From NCBI GenBank assembly GCA_009663005.1, contig VIGQ01000348.1, forward strand, positions 35,001-64,917: DNA of 29,917 nucleotides, read 5' to 3'. The notes under the pieces were generated by a model. The model was given only the letters and a program-made list of their open reading frames with translations, ran no database searches and had not been told where the DNA came from. Position 1 is the stretch's first letter; every line of letters starts with the position of its first letter. Source of the DNA: Actinidia chinensis (Eukaryota; Streptophyta; Magnoliopsida; Ericales; Actinidiaceae). The translations under genes were made by a program, and so were the position numbers. Of this stretch, positions 1-9,539 are shown piece by piece.

Positions 1-180
1 ATGAAAGTATGAACGGCCACAATATCTTTCTAAAGGGCAACCCTTACAAAAAAAATACTATAACCAAAAAAATCAATTGCCCATTTAAGTTGCGAGGTGT
101 AGCAAAAATCAAGATGGTGTCATGTGGGGTTATTGGTGAAGTGCGGTTTCATAAACTAGAAAAGCAGAAATCGAATAGTC
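1..180. other. Left edge, no supportable feature
   Basis: This short A-rich stretch precedes the recognisable MULE pseudogene. It may hold the decayed N-terminal (FAR1/WRKY-like zinc-binding) part of that gene, because a TGTGGGGTTATT segment near 123 resembles the Cys-Gly-Val of the usual 'VCGVHNH' motif. The His residues are not visible and no frame stays open, so I do not annotate it as coding. Confidence 0.4.
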
Positions 181-492
181 CAAAGTAACCGCGAGGCTCA
201 AATTAGTGAAAAACTAATTTGTGCTCGAGATGGCTGAGAGTACAAACCTCATAAAATTCTCAATGTCCTAAAAGAAAGAGATTCTGCAAACACCAAGGGA
301 ATTCGAAGCATTTACAACGCTATCTACAAACACAAAGAAGTCAAACGTGGTGACCTAAATCCTATCCAACATGTCTTGGATCAATTAATTAGCAAAAGAT
401 ACCTTCACGCATTTATGACAAATTCAGAGACGAATGAAATTATAAATATTCTCTGAATTCATCCTAAAAGCCTGGAGCTATTTATTAACGTC

Positions 493-780
493 CCCACTAT
501 GTTGATCATTGATGCAACATACAAGACTAATGAGTATTGCATACCATTGTTGGAGGGTGTGGGTATCACATCCACAATGCGAACATACCCACTTATATTC
601 GCATATCTTGTTAATGAGAGGTTAGATCGGCTAACATGGGCCTTGGGTACCTTGAAAAACTTGATAATTGAAAATAGAGCAGTGATGCCATCGGTGCTTG
701 TAACAGATCATGATTTGGCGCTTATGAAGACCATTGAAACATGTTTTGCAATGGCACATCACATGCTCTATATCTAGCAC
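493..780 (+). other. MULE transposase catalytic-core segment within the pseudogene
   Basis: This is the best preserved block. It reads openly from the ATG at 499 to the TAG at 775 and covers the first DDE aspartate region ('IIDATYKTN') and the 'VTDHDLALM' segment with the second acidic position. The residues expected between 'MAHHMLYI' and 'NVV' carry the two stop codons. The ATG at 499 lies inside the domain, because homologous sequence continues upstream in the same frame to about 247. It is not a true start. Confidence 0.85.
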
Positions 781-1030
781 ATAAACTAAAACGTGGTGAA
801 GTACTGCAGCCCTATCTTGATTCGGAGATGAAATGATTTCTCGTATCATGGCAATCGCTATTGACACAGAGTCTTACCAACAGAATTGGCACATCCTTGT
901 AGGAGAGATTAAATCCTACCCGTGTGCAATAAAATACCTCTGAAAAAACATGGTTAAGGTCATACAAAGAGCGGTTTGTAGCTGCATGGGTAGATATTTT
1001 CATGCACTTAAGAAGCAATTCAAGTCAAAG

Positions 1031-1101
1031 GTATATTAATTTAATTGCAAAGTACTTTTTGTAACTTTATTATTTAAATATAGAGCATTTTTTTATTATA
1101 G
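1031..1101 (+). other. Retained spliceosomal intron in the MULE pseudogene (71 bp)
   Basis: The A/T-rich segment begins GTATATTAAT and ends TTTTTTATTATAG. Removing it joins 'SNSSQ' + AG to GGCGGAGTCTGC and gives 'SQRAESAHARLK', which matches the conserved family stretch (usually 'NRVESAHA.LK') exactly in frame. Restored homology across the joint, GT-AG borders and a T-rich 3' end make this a confident intron call. It also means the relic derives from a DNA-level transposon copy and not from a processed transcript. Confidence 0.82.
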
Positions 1102-1410
1102 GGCGGAGTCTGCACATGCCAGGCTGAAGCTGTATTCAGGGGATACCATGTCATCACTAAATACATCTTTTGTAAAAATTCACAAGATATTGAGAATTCA
1201 ATTCAGTGGCATTCAGAAATCATTCGAGAGATCTCTCAATATTCCATGCCATAAACAAATGGCTGACTACATTTTTAGTGCTATGATATGTCAAATTTTA
1301 TTAGAGGCGTTAGAATTGATCGATGAATAGTTGTAATACGCTGATACCTGACCAGGGGGCTGCCCACCGCCATCCCTTCACATTCGACTATTGATTGAGA
1401 TATCAAAGTA

Positions 1411-1851
1411 ATGCACAGACTGCCATGCACGAACGACCTTGCTAATTACTGTTCACTTGGCATTCCAATTCCATTGAGAGATATTGACTCTCATTGGACT
1501 AGGTTATGTATGCATGCAGACCGCTCTAATGATGATGAACCACGATCTGATCGGACATCTAAGATTCTGGAACTGTTACAAGGGATGGATCCATCTAAGC
1601 GACATAATATGATAAACAGGATTATCGATATAACAGATCCATCTCATAGTACAATTCGGTCTTCGGCGTATAACACAAAACACAGAGGTCGACCTATAGG
1701 CAAAGATGAGCAAAGTAGACGCTGCATACATTCTATTTTAGAGTCATATACTTCAGGATCTGGGGGGCATCTAACTCAACTCCAGATACATCGGTCACTA
1801 TATCGGCTGCAAACTCGACAGTTCGTAAAAATCAACCTCCAGCTCCGCTGA
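1411..1851 (+). pseudogene. Pseudogene segment: zinc-finger-like motif and linker of the MULE protein
   Basis: This open frame of 146 codons carries 'HRLPCTNDLANYCSLGIPIPL' split over the usual 'HGLPCAHELA' position, followed by 'DIDSHWTRLCM', as in plant FAR1/MULE proteins, where a CxC..HxC-like cluster ends the transposase. The first half of the cluster (about 1330-1410) is out of frame. A Ser/Arg-rich linker with 'TKHRGRPIGKDEQSRR' follows; 'KGRP' linkers are usual here. After the G6 run at 1762 the family-like reading continues in another frame, so the last 30 codons of this frame are probably spurious. Confidence 0.75.
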
Positions 1852-2046
1852 TCTTCGATCCCTTCATTCAGGAATTACCTAAGGTTTATCAGGATTTCAT
1901 TAGTTACACTGTTGACGTCCAAGCTGATGGTCATTATGGATTTAGGGCGATAGCTGCGCAAGTCGAGTATGGCGAAAACGATTGGGCACAGGTACAGATG
2001 GAAGAAGAGATAGTATTAAAAAAATTAATAAATAAATTCTTATGTA
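1848..2046 (+). pseudogene. OTU-like cysteine protease domain fragment, catalytic Cys position replaced by Tyr
   Basis: Read in the frame of CTG at 1848, the sequence gives 'PLIFDPFIQELP', 'SYTVDVQADGHYGFRAIAAQ' and 'VEYGENDWAQVQ'. OTU domains carried by many plant MULEs read '..DV.ADGNCGFRAIA...G..E..W..VR'. Here the Asn is His and the catalytic Cys codon is TAT (1935-1937), one transition away from TGT. In an active OTU enzyme this Cys attacks ubiquitin or SUMO-like isopeptide bonds, so this copy would be inactive. The frame fades into A-rich sequence at about 2020-2046, and the His half of the catalytic pair is absent. Confidence 0.78.
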
Positions 2047-2156
2047 TTTAAAAATTTATATAAAAAGTAGGAAGGTGAAAGTAAAAAAAAAAATAAAAAT
2101 TTTTGATCAAATTTTTTTTAATAAATAACCAATAGATGTTATTAAAAAAAATTAAT

Positions 2157-2218
2157 GAAAGAGAGAGATAGAGAAAGAGAAGAAGAAGGAGAAGGAGAAG
2201 GAGAAGGAGGAGGAGGGT
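2157..2218 (+). repeat. Purine-rich microsatellite (GA / GAA / GGA)
   Basis: GA repeats grade into AAG and then GGAGAA and GGA triplets, an uninterrupted purine tract of about 60 bp. On the minus strand it reads as Ser/Phe-rich frames with no biological meaning. Confidence 0.95.
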
Positions 2219-2736
2219 TGTTTTGGAAAAAAATGGCCTAAATTAGTCACATCCCCACACACCCCTGTCAGGGGCTGGGGAAAATAAGTTTCCAAGCCTA
2301 GAACACCACTGAAATTGATAGTTTCCCTTTTCTCGTTGTAGGGTGTAGAGATGAAGAACCGAGTTGAGAACAATCTGAAAAACAATTCGGGTTTTGACCA
2401 TCGAAATTTGTGCTTGTTGAGTACGTTTTGTGAAAGGTTTGAATTCGCTAAAGAACGAAGAGCATCAACCACCGTAGACTGCTGGGGCTTGAAGCAGGAA
2501 TGAAGCGGATGTATCCCATCCCTAAACAAAAAAATGACTTTATACCACCCCCTTTAAAGATATTCTTGTGTATAAATACTAGACTTTATCATCCGCTTTG
2601 GTCAAACCGGCGAGGACAATAGGATCTAGATTGACCATGAGACACAACATAGAATCTGTGTGTTGGAGAGAGTGGGAGCCAACATCACATATGGGGCGCT
2701 GCCATCGGTAAATTCTAGAGTCTTGTACCCAATTAC
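2219..2736. other. Unassigned spacer between MULE relic and hAT-like element
   Basis: This stretch is of mixed composition and less A/T-rich than its surroundings. Short frames occur on both strands but none shows domain-like sequence. It could be low-copy or decayed coding DNA; I see no motif to decide. Confidence 0.4.
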
Positions 2737-2762
2737 TAGGGGTTTGTCAACGGTCCGAATTT

Positions 2763-2801
<39 letters not shown>

Positions 2802-3232
2802 CGGTTTTAAGGCAATACATCCGTGTGCAGAAACAAAATCTACGGTTCGGTTTTGAAAAAATCAAAATTCACGGTTCGATCACTGTAATCCACGGATTGT
2901 TTAATTGCATAAAATTAAAAAAAAAGATCTCATGTAGCCCCATACAAGTCGTAGTAACCGATCAAAAAAACATAAACGAAAAGCACAGATTGAAAGCCAT
3001 AAATCAATTTGAAACTTTTGATGCTGTAAATGGCCTCATGGACTAATTTACACAACCGTCCTGCCATGAGTTCAGTCGGTCGCCAGATTAATTAATCATA
3101 AAGAATGGAGACACTGCATGTAGATTTAGGGTTGGTATTAAAAAATAATAAGTTAATAATTAAATCAAATTTTTTCCTAATATTTTTAATTTGTATGTAT
3201 ATGGTTTGTTTTTATGTATGTGTGTGTATATA

Positions 3233-3277
<45 letters not shown>

Positions 3278-3477
3278 TATATTTATTTTTAAAATCTCAC
3301 GGTCCGGTTCGGATTAATCCACAATTTATTTTATGAAATCCATGGACCGAACCGCGAATTAACGTTTTCTAATTTTTCAATCCGTGTCCGCACCTTAATC
3401 CATAATCCATAAAAACCTACGATTGGTTCGGTTCGGTTCGGTTTTGCGGTGCGCGGATTTTTTTTTTGACAGCCCTA
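2737..3477. mobile_element. Non-autonomous hAT-like transposon, 741 bp
   Basis: The left end reads TAGGGGTTTGTCAACGG. The right end is its imperfect inverse, ending TTTGACAGCCCTA (inverse TAGGGCTGTCAAA). TAGGG/CAGGG...TGTCAA ends are typical of plant hAT elements (Ac/Tam3 superfamily). Subterminal regions are crowded with CGGTTCGG-type words in both orientations, for example at 2830-2880 and 3425-3443, the usual transposase-binding pattern of hAT ends. There is no transposase frame inside, only A/T-rich filler with a TA microsatellite. A near-perfect 8-bp target duplication supports the boundaries. The superfamily call rests on termini and duplication length, not on a protein. Confidence 0.8.
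3214..3291. repeat. TG/TA microsatellite inside the hAT-like element
   Basis: GTATGTGTGTGTATATATAC leads into a long (TA)n run at about 3235-3271, followed by imperfect TA/TTA units. Confidence 0.95.
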
Positions 3478-3640
3478 CCCAATACTTACCAGATTGTGTG
3501 TACTTTACTTAACGAAAGAACAAGTAACATCTTCTAAACGAAATCAAGTAGATGTTTTTTAGTTCACTACTAATATAGCTCCACCCCAAAATAAAAAATT
3601 TTATTATAAAAACACATATTTACAAAAAAACAGATTAGAA

Positions 3641-4100
3641 GTCATGTGTCGAAAATAAAAATATCAATAATAAAGTTTCATGTGACGCCTACTTTTTTAA
3701 AACGGAATACATTTTTAGGCTCCGGTTGGTCACACTTTTTTATTTTTTTAACGTTTTTACTTAAAATAAATAAAAAAGCCAATCAAAAGTCATGTTATCA
3801 AACATAAAATTAATCAATAATAAAGTTTCATGTGTACGCTACTTTTTAAAACAGCAATCCACTTTTAGCTCCGTTGGCACTAGCTTATTTTATTTTTATT
3901 TTAAAACTTTTTTTCACTGAAAATAAATAAAAAAGTCAATCAAAGTCATGTGTAAAAAAATAAAATTAATCAAATAAATAAAGTTTCATGCGTACGCTAC
4001 TTTTCAAAACAGCAACTACACTTTTAGGCTCCCTTTGGCACTAGAGTTTTTTTTCGTTTTTTCTATTTTTTTTTTTTAAAATAAGCAAAAAATCAATCGA
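3641..4100 (+). repeat. Three tandem copies of a repeat of about 150 bp
   Basis: Copies start at GTCATGT near 3641, 3789 and 3945 (spacings 148 and 156). Each runs through AATAAAGTTTCATG, ACGC.TACTTTTxAAAACAGCAA, ACTTTTAGGCTCC.TTGG.CAC and an A/T-rich tail ending AAATAAATAAAAAAG.CAATCAA. Copies differ by scattered substitutions and indels. The unit does not resemble the later satellite and carries no frame. Confidence 0.85.
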
Positions 4101-4842
4101 GTTGACTTTTTTACTTTTCATTTTTGCTTTGTTAGTTTAATTTTTAGCTAAATACAGTCCAAAAAGCAAAAAAAATTAAAAAAATTGACCTTTTAATAAC
4201 AAATTTAAAAAAAAACTTAGTTTTTAAGTATTACCATCAGAGTTAAATCTTTATAATTGAAGGGATCCTAAGCACGTTCTTTAATGTGCTCTCAGAGATA
4301 GTAGGTGGGTTGAAAAACAGCTTTCCATCTAACTTTATGATGAAGGTGGAGCAAAAATTTTGTATAATGACTGTACACATTTAAAAATGGGTGTGTGTAC
4401 ACGATACACTCATTTTGTTTTCATTAAAAGAAGGAGACCCGTCCTAATTAAAATTTTTAAAATATGAAATACTAATTATGACGATCCCGCATATTTTGTA
4501 AGAGGATAAAAATAAGTGTATTTTGTACTCATTCAAAAATAAGTGGGTATCCCCTATTGAAAAAATTTTGATCAATAAAATAACAGAATGGTGCTGATAG
4601 CATGTAGGTCAGTGTTCCATCATATTAACCTAACAACATTTTGCGTCTATGACACTCTAAATAGGCCTAATGTGGATTTGGGGTCCACTATTAAGGCTGG
4701 TAGGTGATTAAGTCTGTACCACTATTTGATGAGCGAGACGCCAAGTTTTAAAATTATCAACTTGTACTTATTTTTTCATTTATTTTATTTATTATATTAT
4801 TATATATTAATTCTTTCTATGATTAAGTATTTGTATTATTAA
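4101..4842. other. A/T-rich intergenic stretch, no feature seen
   Basis: Long A and T runs occur, with no frame above background and no recognisable repeat beyond single words. I can support nothing here. Confidence 0.5.
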
Positions 4843-5166
4843 GGGTACGTTGGGTAACATTTTTGTTTTTATTTTTTGGTTTGTTTTTAATATTGTTTAG
4901 TTGTTTATTTATTTTTTTTATCAACTAAAAATTAAAAATATTTTTGTGTTTATCTTTTTTTAAATTATTTAAAAAAAATATGACGGTGGCGGTAGGTGGT
5001 GTGGCGGCGGTAATTTTATAACTAAAACAAAATTTTATTTTTGTTTTCTCATTAATAAATTATTTTCAAAAATAGTGATGTAATTTTTACTTATTTACAA
5101 TTATAACTATAAACATAAATTTACGTTTATATCAAAAAAACAAAAATTAATTTTAAACAATATCCC
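4843..5166. mobile_element. Possible MITE of about 324 bp (weak)
   Basis: The left end GGGTACGTTGGGTAACA followed by TTTTTGTTTTT resembles the inverse of the right end (GGGATATTGTTTAAAATTAA then TTTTTGTTTTTT). Flanks are TTAA on the left and TAG on the right, so a TA/TAA duplication is only hinted at. A G/C-rich island (GGTGGCGGTAGG, about 4984-5010) sits in the middle. Degenerate termini and no clean duplication keep confidence low. Confidence 0.35.
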
Positions 5167-5236
5167 TAGTATTTCAGTATTTCATTCTATACTGGATCAA
5201 TGTGATTTTTCCTGTGAAGAGATAGTAACTCCAATG

Positions 5237-5714
5237 GGGCTGTTTGGCTGGTGGATAGGAGGGGTAATTTTTCCCCCCGGATAATTTTTCCCCCATGTCG
5301 TTTGGCTGGCGAATAAGGAGGCGGATAATGTATGCCCCGGATAATTGTTCCCCCAGCAGGTGGATAGAGGTGGATATTTTTTGGTGGGCCTAGACCCTAA
5401 CTAAAAGTTTATCCGTGAGATAAGGGTGTAGGGAAAGAAAAAAAAAGTATAAAGAGAAACAAAATTGTAGATTTTTATTTATATATATATATATCGAAAT
5501 AAATATATTTTTTTAATATCTAAATATTTTTATATTTTATTTCTCTCTATATATTTTCCTTTTTTATCACCACCTTTCCACCCATTCTAAAAAGTATTCA
5601 ACAAAATTAAAAGTTTTCCCTTCAAAGTTATCCCTCTCTAAAATTTATCTCCCCTTTACAATTTATTCCCCCTTTAAAATTTATCCCCTCCCATATCCGT
5701 CAGCCAAACGGCCC
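5237..5714. mobile_element. PIF/Harbinger-like MITE with duplicated left terminus
   Basis: The left end reads GGGCTGTTTGGCTGGTGGAT then AGGAGGGG. The inverse of the right end reads GGGCCGTTTGGCTGACGGAT then ATGGGAGGGG, a clear inverted repeat of about 30 bp. Ends with GGGC.TGTTTGGC are common among plant PIF/Harbinger-type (Tourist-like) MITEs. A second copy of the terminus (TGTCGTTTGGCTGGCGAATA) starts at 5296, 60 bp inside the left end. Repeated TTTATCCCC/ATTTATTCCCC words fill the right end. There is no transposase frame. I could not find a convincing 3-bp TTA/TAA duplication (flanks ATG and GCA), so the exact boundaries may be off by a few bases. Confidence 0.72.
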
Positions 5715-5796
5715 GCAAGGATATGGGTCCTCGGTCCTAGATTCAAATCTAGGTGCAGTGATTTATTCGTTTTGTTGTTACAGCCTTTACATGCAT

Positions 5797-6356
5797 GTTT
5801 TAAAAAATTCGGCCGGTTGAAATCGTCGATCGGTCGAAATAAATAGTTTCACTCAATCCCTTAATCGTCTTGGTCCATCCAGTAAAAATTTGATTGCACC
5901 GAGACCCAAGCAATTGAACTGGTCATTAGACGTTTTAGTTCACTGTTTAAGAGAAATTTTATATTTTAATTTTAAAATTTTTAAGTTTTCAAAATTCTAA
6001 GTATAAAATTTAGTGTAAAAAAAAGATAATTTTTTACTATTAATCAATAAATTAATGACATAATTATGACCATCATGGATCAATAATATTGACTCGAACG
6101 AGTGACCGTTACTTATGATCCCGATCCTCTTTTTTTACTCGTCTCAATCAGTCCTATTTTTGGAACATTATTACATGAACTCCCCACCAGAAAACTCATC
6201 TAAGCTTCATTCGTTACATGAAGCTGACCACGTGTCACCCATCGAAGGATTGAAGGAACTCGAGTGCTGTTAAAAAGATCGCCTGGGCCGTTCGGGCATG
6301 TTATGAATACTGACTTAAAATTTCAAATTTGTGTAGAATTATGAATCATGGTTTTA
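5797..6356. other. Degenerate repeat-like spacer beginning with a GTTTTAAAAA...CCGG motif
   Basis: The word GTTTTAAAAAATTCGGCCGG at 5797 recurs in altered form at 6350 (GGTTTTAAAAACCGGACCGG), both followed by GATCG..CGA words. This suggests two decayed copies of one repeat family in the same orientation. Nothing coding is visible. Confidence 0.4.
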
Positions 6357-6420
6357 AAAACCGGACCGGATTGATCGTTCGACCTGTTGAACTGTCAATC
6401 GGTCGAACAACGGTCCGGTT
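6357..6420. repeat. CCGGACCGG inverted repeat (potential hairpin)
   Basis: AACCGGACCGG...GTTCGACC (6359-6384) is answered by GGTCGAACAACGGTCCGGTT (6401-6420), with one bulge in the stem. It is a G/C-rich palindrome in a strongly A/T-rich setting and could be a terminal fragment of a transposable element. Confidence 0.7.
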
Positions 6421-6499
6421 ATTCGTCAAAACCCAGTCAAACCCACAATTATTTATCATTGAATACATTAATTTTAAAAAATATAAAAAATACAATTAA

Positions 6500-9160
6500 A
6501 AATAACATATGGAAAATCACTTTGGTTTCTCTTGATTGAAAAGAGTTTAAAAATATCAAAAAATTATTTATCTAATATAAAATTAACTAAAAATAAATAT
6601 AATATATTTTTATTTCTAAAATCACATAATTTTTTATATTTTTTAGATTATTATCGTCAAAATAGTAAAATAATATAAAAAATTAATCAAATACAAAATT
6701 TATTACATTAAAAAAAATAAAAATGCGAGAAAAAGAAATGTTATTTTAATGTTATACAGACTTATGGGTTAAATATGATACAAAGGTTAAAAACATATGC
6801 CCTATTTTAAAATCTTTGTTCCATTAGATAAGACTTTATGTATTTCTCCCACATCCCGTTTTGATAAGAAAAAAGTTATAGTTTTGGATAAAAAAATAAT
6901 TCCAAATGAAATCTCAGCTTAATTTTAAAAAAAAGTCAAATGGATTTCAACCGTAGATACGAGGGATTGGATTTGAGATTCAAAATGAGTTGTGATTATA
7001 ATGTAGAGAGTTAGTGGGTCTCACACATTTGTGAGAAAGAAGTGAGAGTTTAGAAGAAAAACTAATATCAAGTCAAATTTTAGCCGTTGGATTACTCAAA
7101 TAAATTTAATGAATTTTAACCGTAGATATGGGAGATAGATTTGAGATTCAAAATGAGTATTTTTTATATATAGAATAGTTAGTTTGAAAGATTTAAAAAT
7201 ATGTATATCTTTATTATAAAATTTTTTTATCCTTATTAGATACATTTTTTAAATATTTTTATATACTTGATGGAATAAATTAATTCTTCATAAATATAAA
7301 AAAAATGGACGTTGAAAATAAATTTCCTTTCTATTAAGGTAACAAAACGATGTGCTTTATTTTTTTAACTTTTATTATTTTTAATGAATGTTTTTTCACC
7401 GATTAATCAAGATTTTATACTTTTCGGTTTACTTGATGAAAAGCGTTAAAATATAAAAAATTATTTAATTTAAGAGGAAAGTTTATTTAAATAAAAAAAC
7501 TAATTTATCTCTAAAATTAAATTTTTTTTTATATTTTAAAACTCTTATCATCAGAATAACTAAAATAATATAAAATCTATCAAATAGTAAAAAATATAGA
7601 TACAAAAAAAAATAAAAATGAGAAAAAAAATGTTGTGTTAATTTTGTTGTTAGTTGTGGATCCCATAAAAAGATGATCTAGGTTGTGGTGAGAAAACAGG
7701 GGATGCCCACGCGGGGTTAAATATTTTGTTTCATTGGATAGAACTTTGGTGGGTCTCACACTTTTGAGAATATGAAGTAATAATTTTAAGAGAAAAAAAT
7801 AATCCAAGTGAAAATCTAAAGCTATTAGATTAATTCAATGAATTTCACTATAAATATCGATAGATAGATTTGATTCCAATTAGTTGTAATTTATAATATC
7901 GATATTCATTTTACTCAAATATTTTATTAAAATCAGTAGATAAATTAATTTTAATAAATATAAAAAATAAAAACTTACGAAAATAATTTCATTCTATTTT
8001 GAGATAAATTTTTTATTGCTATATTTTTTACCTTTTATTGTATTTAGTGAATTTTTCACAGACTAATAAATATTTTATACTTTTCATTTCTTCCTCTTGA
8101 TGACAAGAGTCGAAAAATATAAAAAAAAACTATCTAATTTATAAGAAAATTCACTAAAAATTAAAAAAAATATTTTTATCTCTAAATTATATAGTTTTTT
8201 ATATTTTTAGACTCTTATTATCAACATAACTAAAATAATATAAAAAATTAATCAAATAATAAAAAAATTATTAAATACAAAAAAAAATTGAGAGAAAAAG
8301 AACTATGTATTTTAATTTTTTATTGTGAGTCACACTAAAAAAATGATTCAATGGGTAAATATATGTCCATCTTTTAAGGTTTTTTGTCAATTAGATAAAA
8401 ACTTATGTGAATCCCACACCTTTTGAGAAGAACTAAGTGATAGTTTTGGAAGGAAAAAAAATAATCTCAAGTGAAATTTTAGCCGTGAATTAATTCAAAT
8501 GAATTTTCAAACCGTGAGATAGCAAGAGATAAATTTTAAATTCAAAATTAGTTGTGATTTATAATATAACATAGTAATTGTTCACCCGGTACCTACGGGC
8601 ACTATGTTAAAATAAAAAAAAAAATATTCTTAGGGGTATTCGTTAGAATTTTACAATGTTAAAAAACTGATAAGAGTAAGTGTCAAATAAAAGAACACTT
8701 GCATGCATATAAGAAGGAGATATATTATTATAAAATAAAGAACAATTAGAAAATATAATGATTTAAAAATATTTTGCTAGTTTGAAGAAAATGCGGGGAA
8801 AAGACACGAGATGTTTTAGATTATTTTTTTTTTTGTGAATCCACTAAAACATGACCAATAGGTAAAAAATATATCTAAATTTAGAGATTTTTGTCCATGA
8901 ATAAGTATATATTGAGGTCGCCATACCTTTGAAAGAAGAAAGTGATATTTTTGGAAGGAAAAAAAATTAATATCAAGAAAAAAAAATAATATCAGGTAAA
9001 ATCTTCGTTATTGGATTATTCAAATAGATTTCAACCGTAGATAAGGTGCGAGATAGATTTGTGATTCAAAATGATTGCCATTGATATTAGAAATAGTTAG
9101 TTTGGAAGATTTAAAATATGTATTGCTTTATTATAGATTTTTTTGTCATATTATGATAAT

Positions 9161-9196
<36 letters not shown>

Positions 9197-9530
9197 TTCC
9201 AACTATTGGATAATAATTTTAAATAAATATACAAACATGGACGTATATGCAAATAATTTTTTTTCTATTTGAATAATTTTTTGATCTGCTTTATTTTTTA
9301 CCTTTTATTGGTCTTTAATAATTTTGTTCTTCACCGATTAAATCAATATGTATACGTTTGAATTTTTCTGATGAAAGAGTTAAAAATATAAAAAAAGCTA
9401 TAATGTAATAGAAAGTTCACTAAATAAAAAAAAATCTATTCGTATCATCAAATTAACATAATTTTCTATATTGGTAGAGACAGGATCATCAAATAATAAA
9501 ATAATATTAAAAAAAAATGATTTCTTTGAA
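6500..9530 (+). repeat. A/T-rich region built from about four diverged copies of a 0.65-0.9 kb sequence
   Basis: Sets of words recur in the same order. CTTGATGA(A)AAGAG-like words appear near 6528, 7430, 8095 and 9365. ATATTTTTxGACTCTTATTATCA..ATAACTAAAATAATATAAAA follows near 6630, 7535, 8200 and 9470. GTGGxTCxCAC(T)..AAAATGA is near 7655, 8325 and 8822, and CAACCGTAGATA.GAG..AT near 6950, 7117, 8511 and 9029. Spacing is irregular (about 665 bp between the middle copies), so copies are deleted or interrupted, for example by a non-matching stretch with ACCCGGTACCTACGGGCA at about 8585-8700. No coding potential is seen. The nature (old satellite, or nested non-autonomous elements) is unresolved. 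Confidence 0.65.
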
Positions 9531-9539
9531 ATCAAGGCA

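Larger units (their letters stand above)
181..2046 (+). pseudogene. Decayed MULE transposase (FAR1-related type) with C-terminal OTU-like domain
   Basis: This is a relic of an autonomous plant Mutator-like element. The transposase would cut and rejoin element ends in the nucleus. Family landmarks appear in order: 'IRSIYNAIYKHK' and 'PIQHVLDQL' (247-400); the MULE core with 'IDATYKTNEY', 'PLLEGVGITST', 'FAYLVNER' and 'VLVTDHDLALM' (493-735); 'TWLRSYKERFVAAW' (948-989); 'RAESAHARLKLY' across an intron; and the zinc-finger-like 'HRLPCTNDLANYCSLG' (about 1414-1461). An OTU-like region follows (1848-2020). Breaks include an in-frame TGA at 454-456, TAG at 775-777 and TAA at 787-789 inside the usual 'C.WHINKNV' motif (Trp and Lys positions), and frame changes near 840-870, 1330-1410 and the G6 run at 1762-1767. 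TAG and TAA at Trp and Lys positions look like real decay; the frameshifts may partly be read errors. No terminal inverted repeats were found. Family assignment is by recalled motif resemblance and is strong for the core. Confidence 0.88.
2728..3485. repeat. Target-site duplication flanking the hAT-like element (2728-2736 and 3478-3485)
   Basis: The left flank CCCAATTAC (2728-2736) and right flank CCCAATAC (3478-3485) differ by one T in a homopolymer. An 8-bp duplication is the hallmark of hAT insertion. With the one-base indel noise seen elsewhere, these are best read as the same 8-bp site. Confidence 0.75.

Noticed and set aside
2152..2529. Minus-strand frame of 125 codons with a Phe/Ser repeat tail
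   Set aside because: Its end is the purine microsatellite read backwards, and the rest shows no protein-like pattern.
2660..3046. + strand frame of 128 codons
   Set aside because: It crosses the left boundary of the hAT-like element at 2737, so it joins host and element DNA by chance.
5736..5753. CCTAGATTCAAATCTAGG, reminiscent of a tRNA T-arm or SINE B box
   Set aside because: The loop has six bases, the B-box consensus is poor, and no acceptor or anticodon stem can be built around it.
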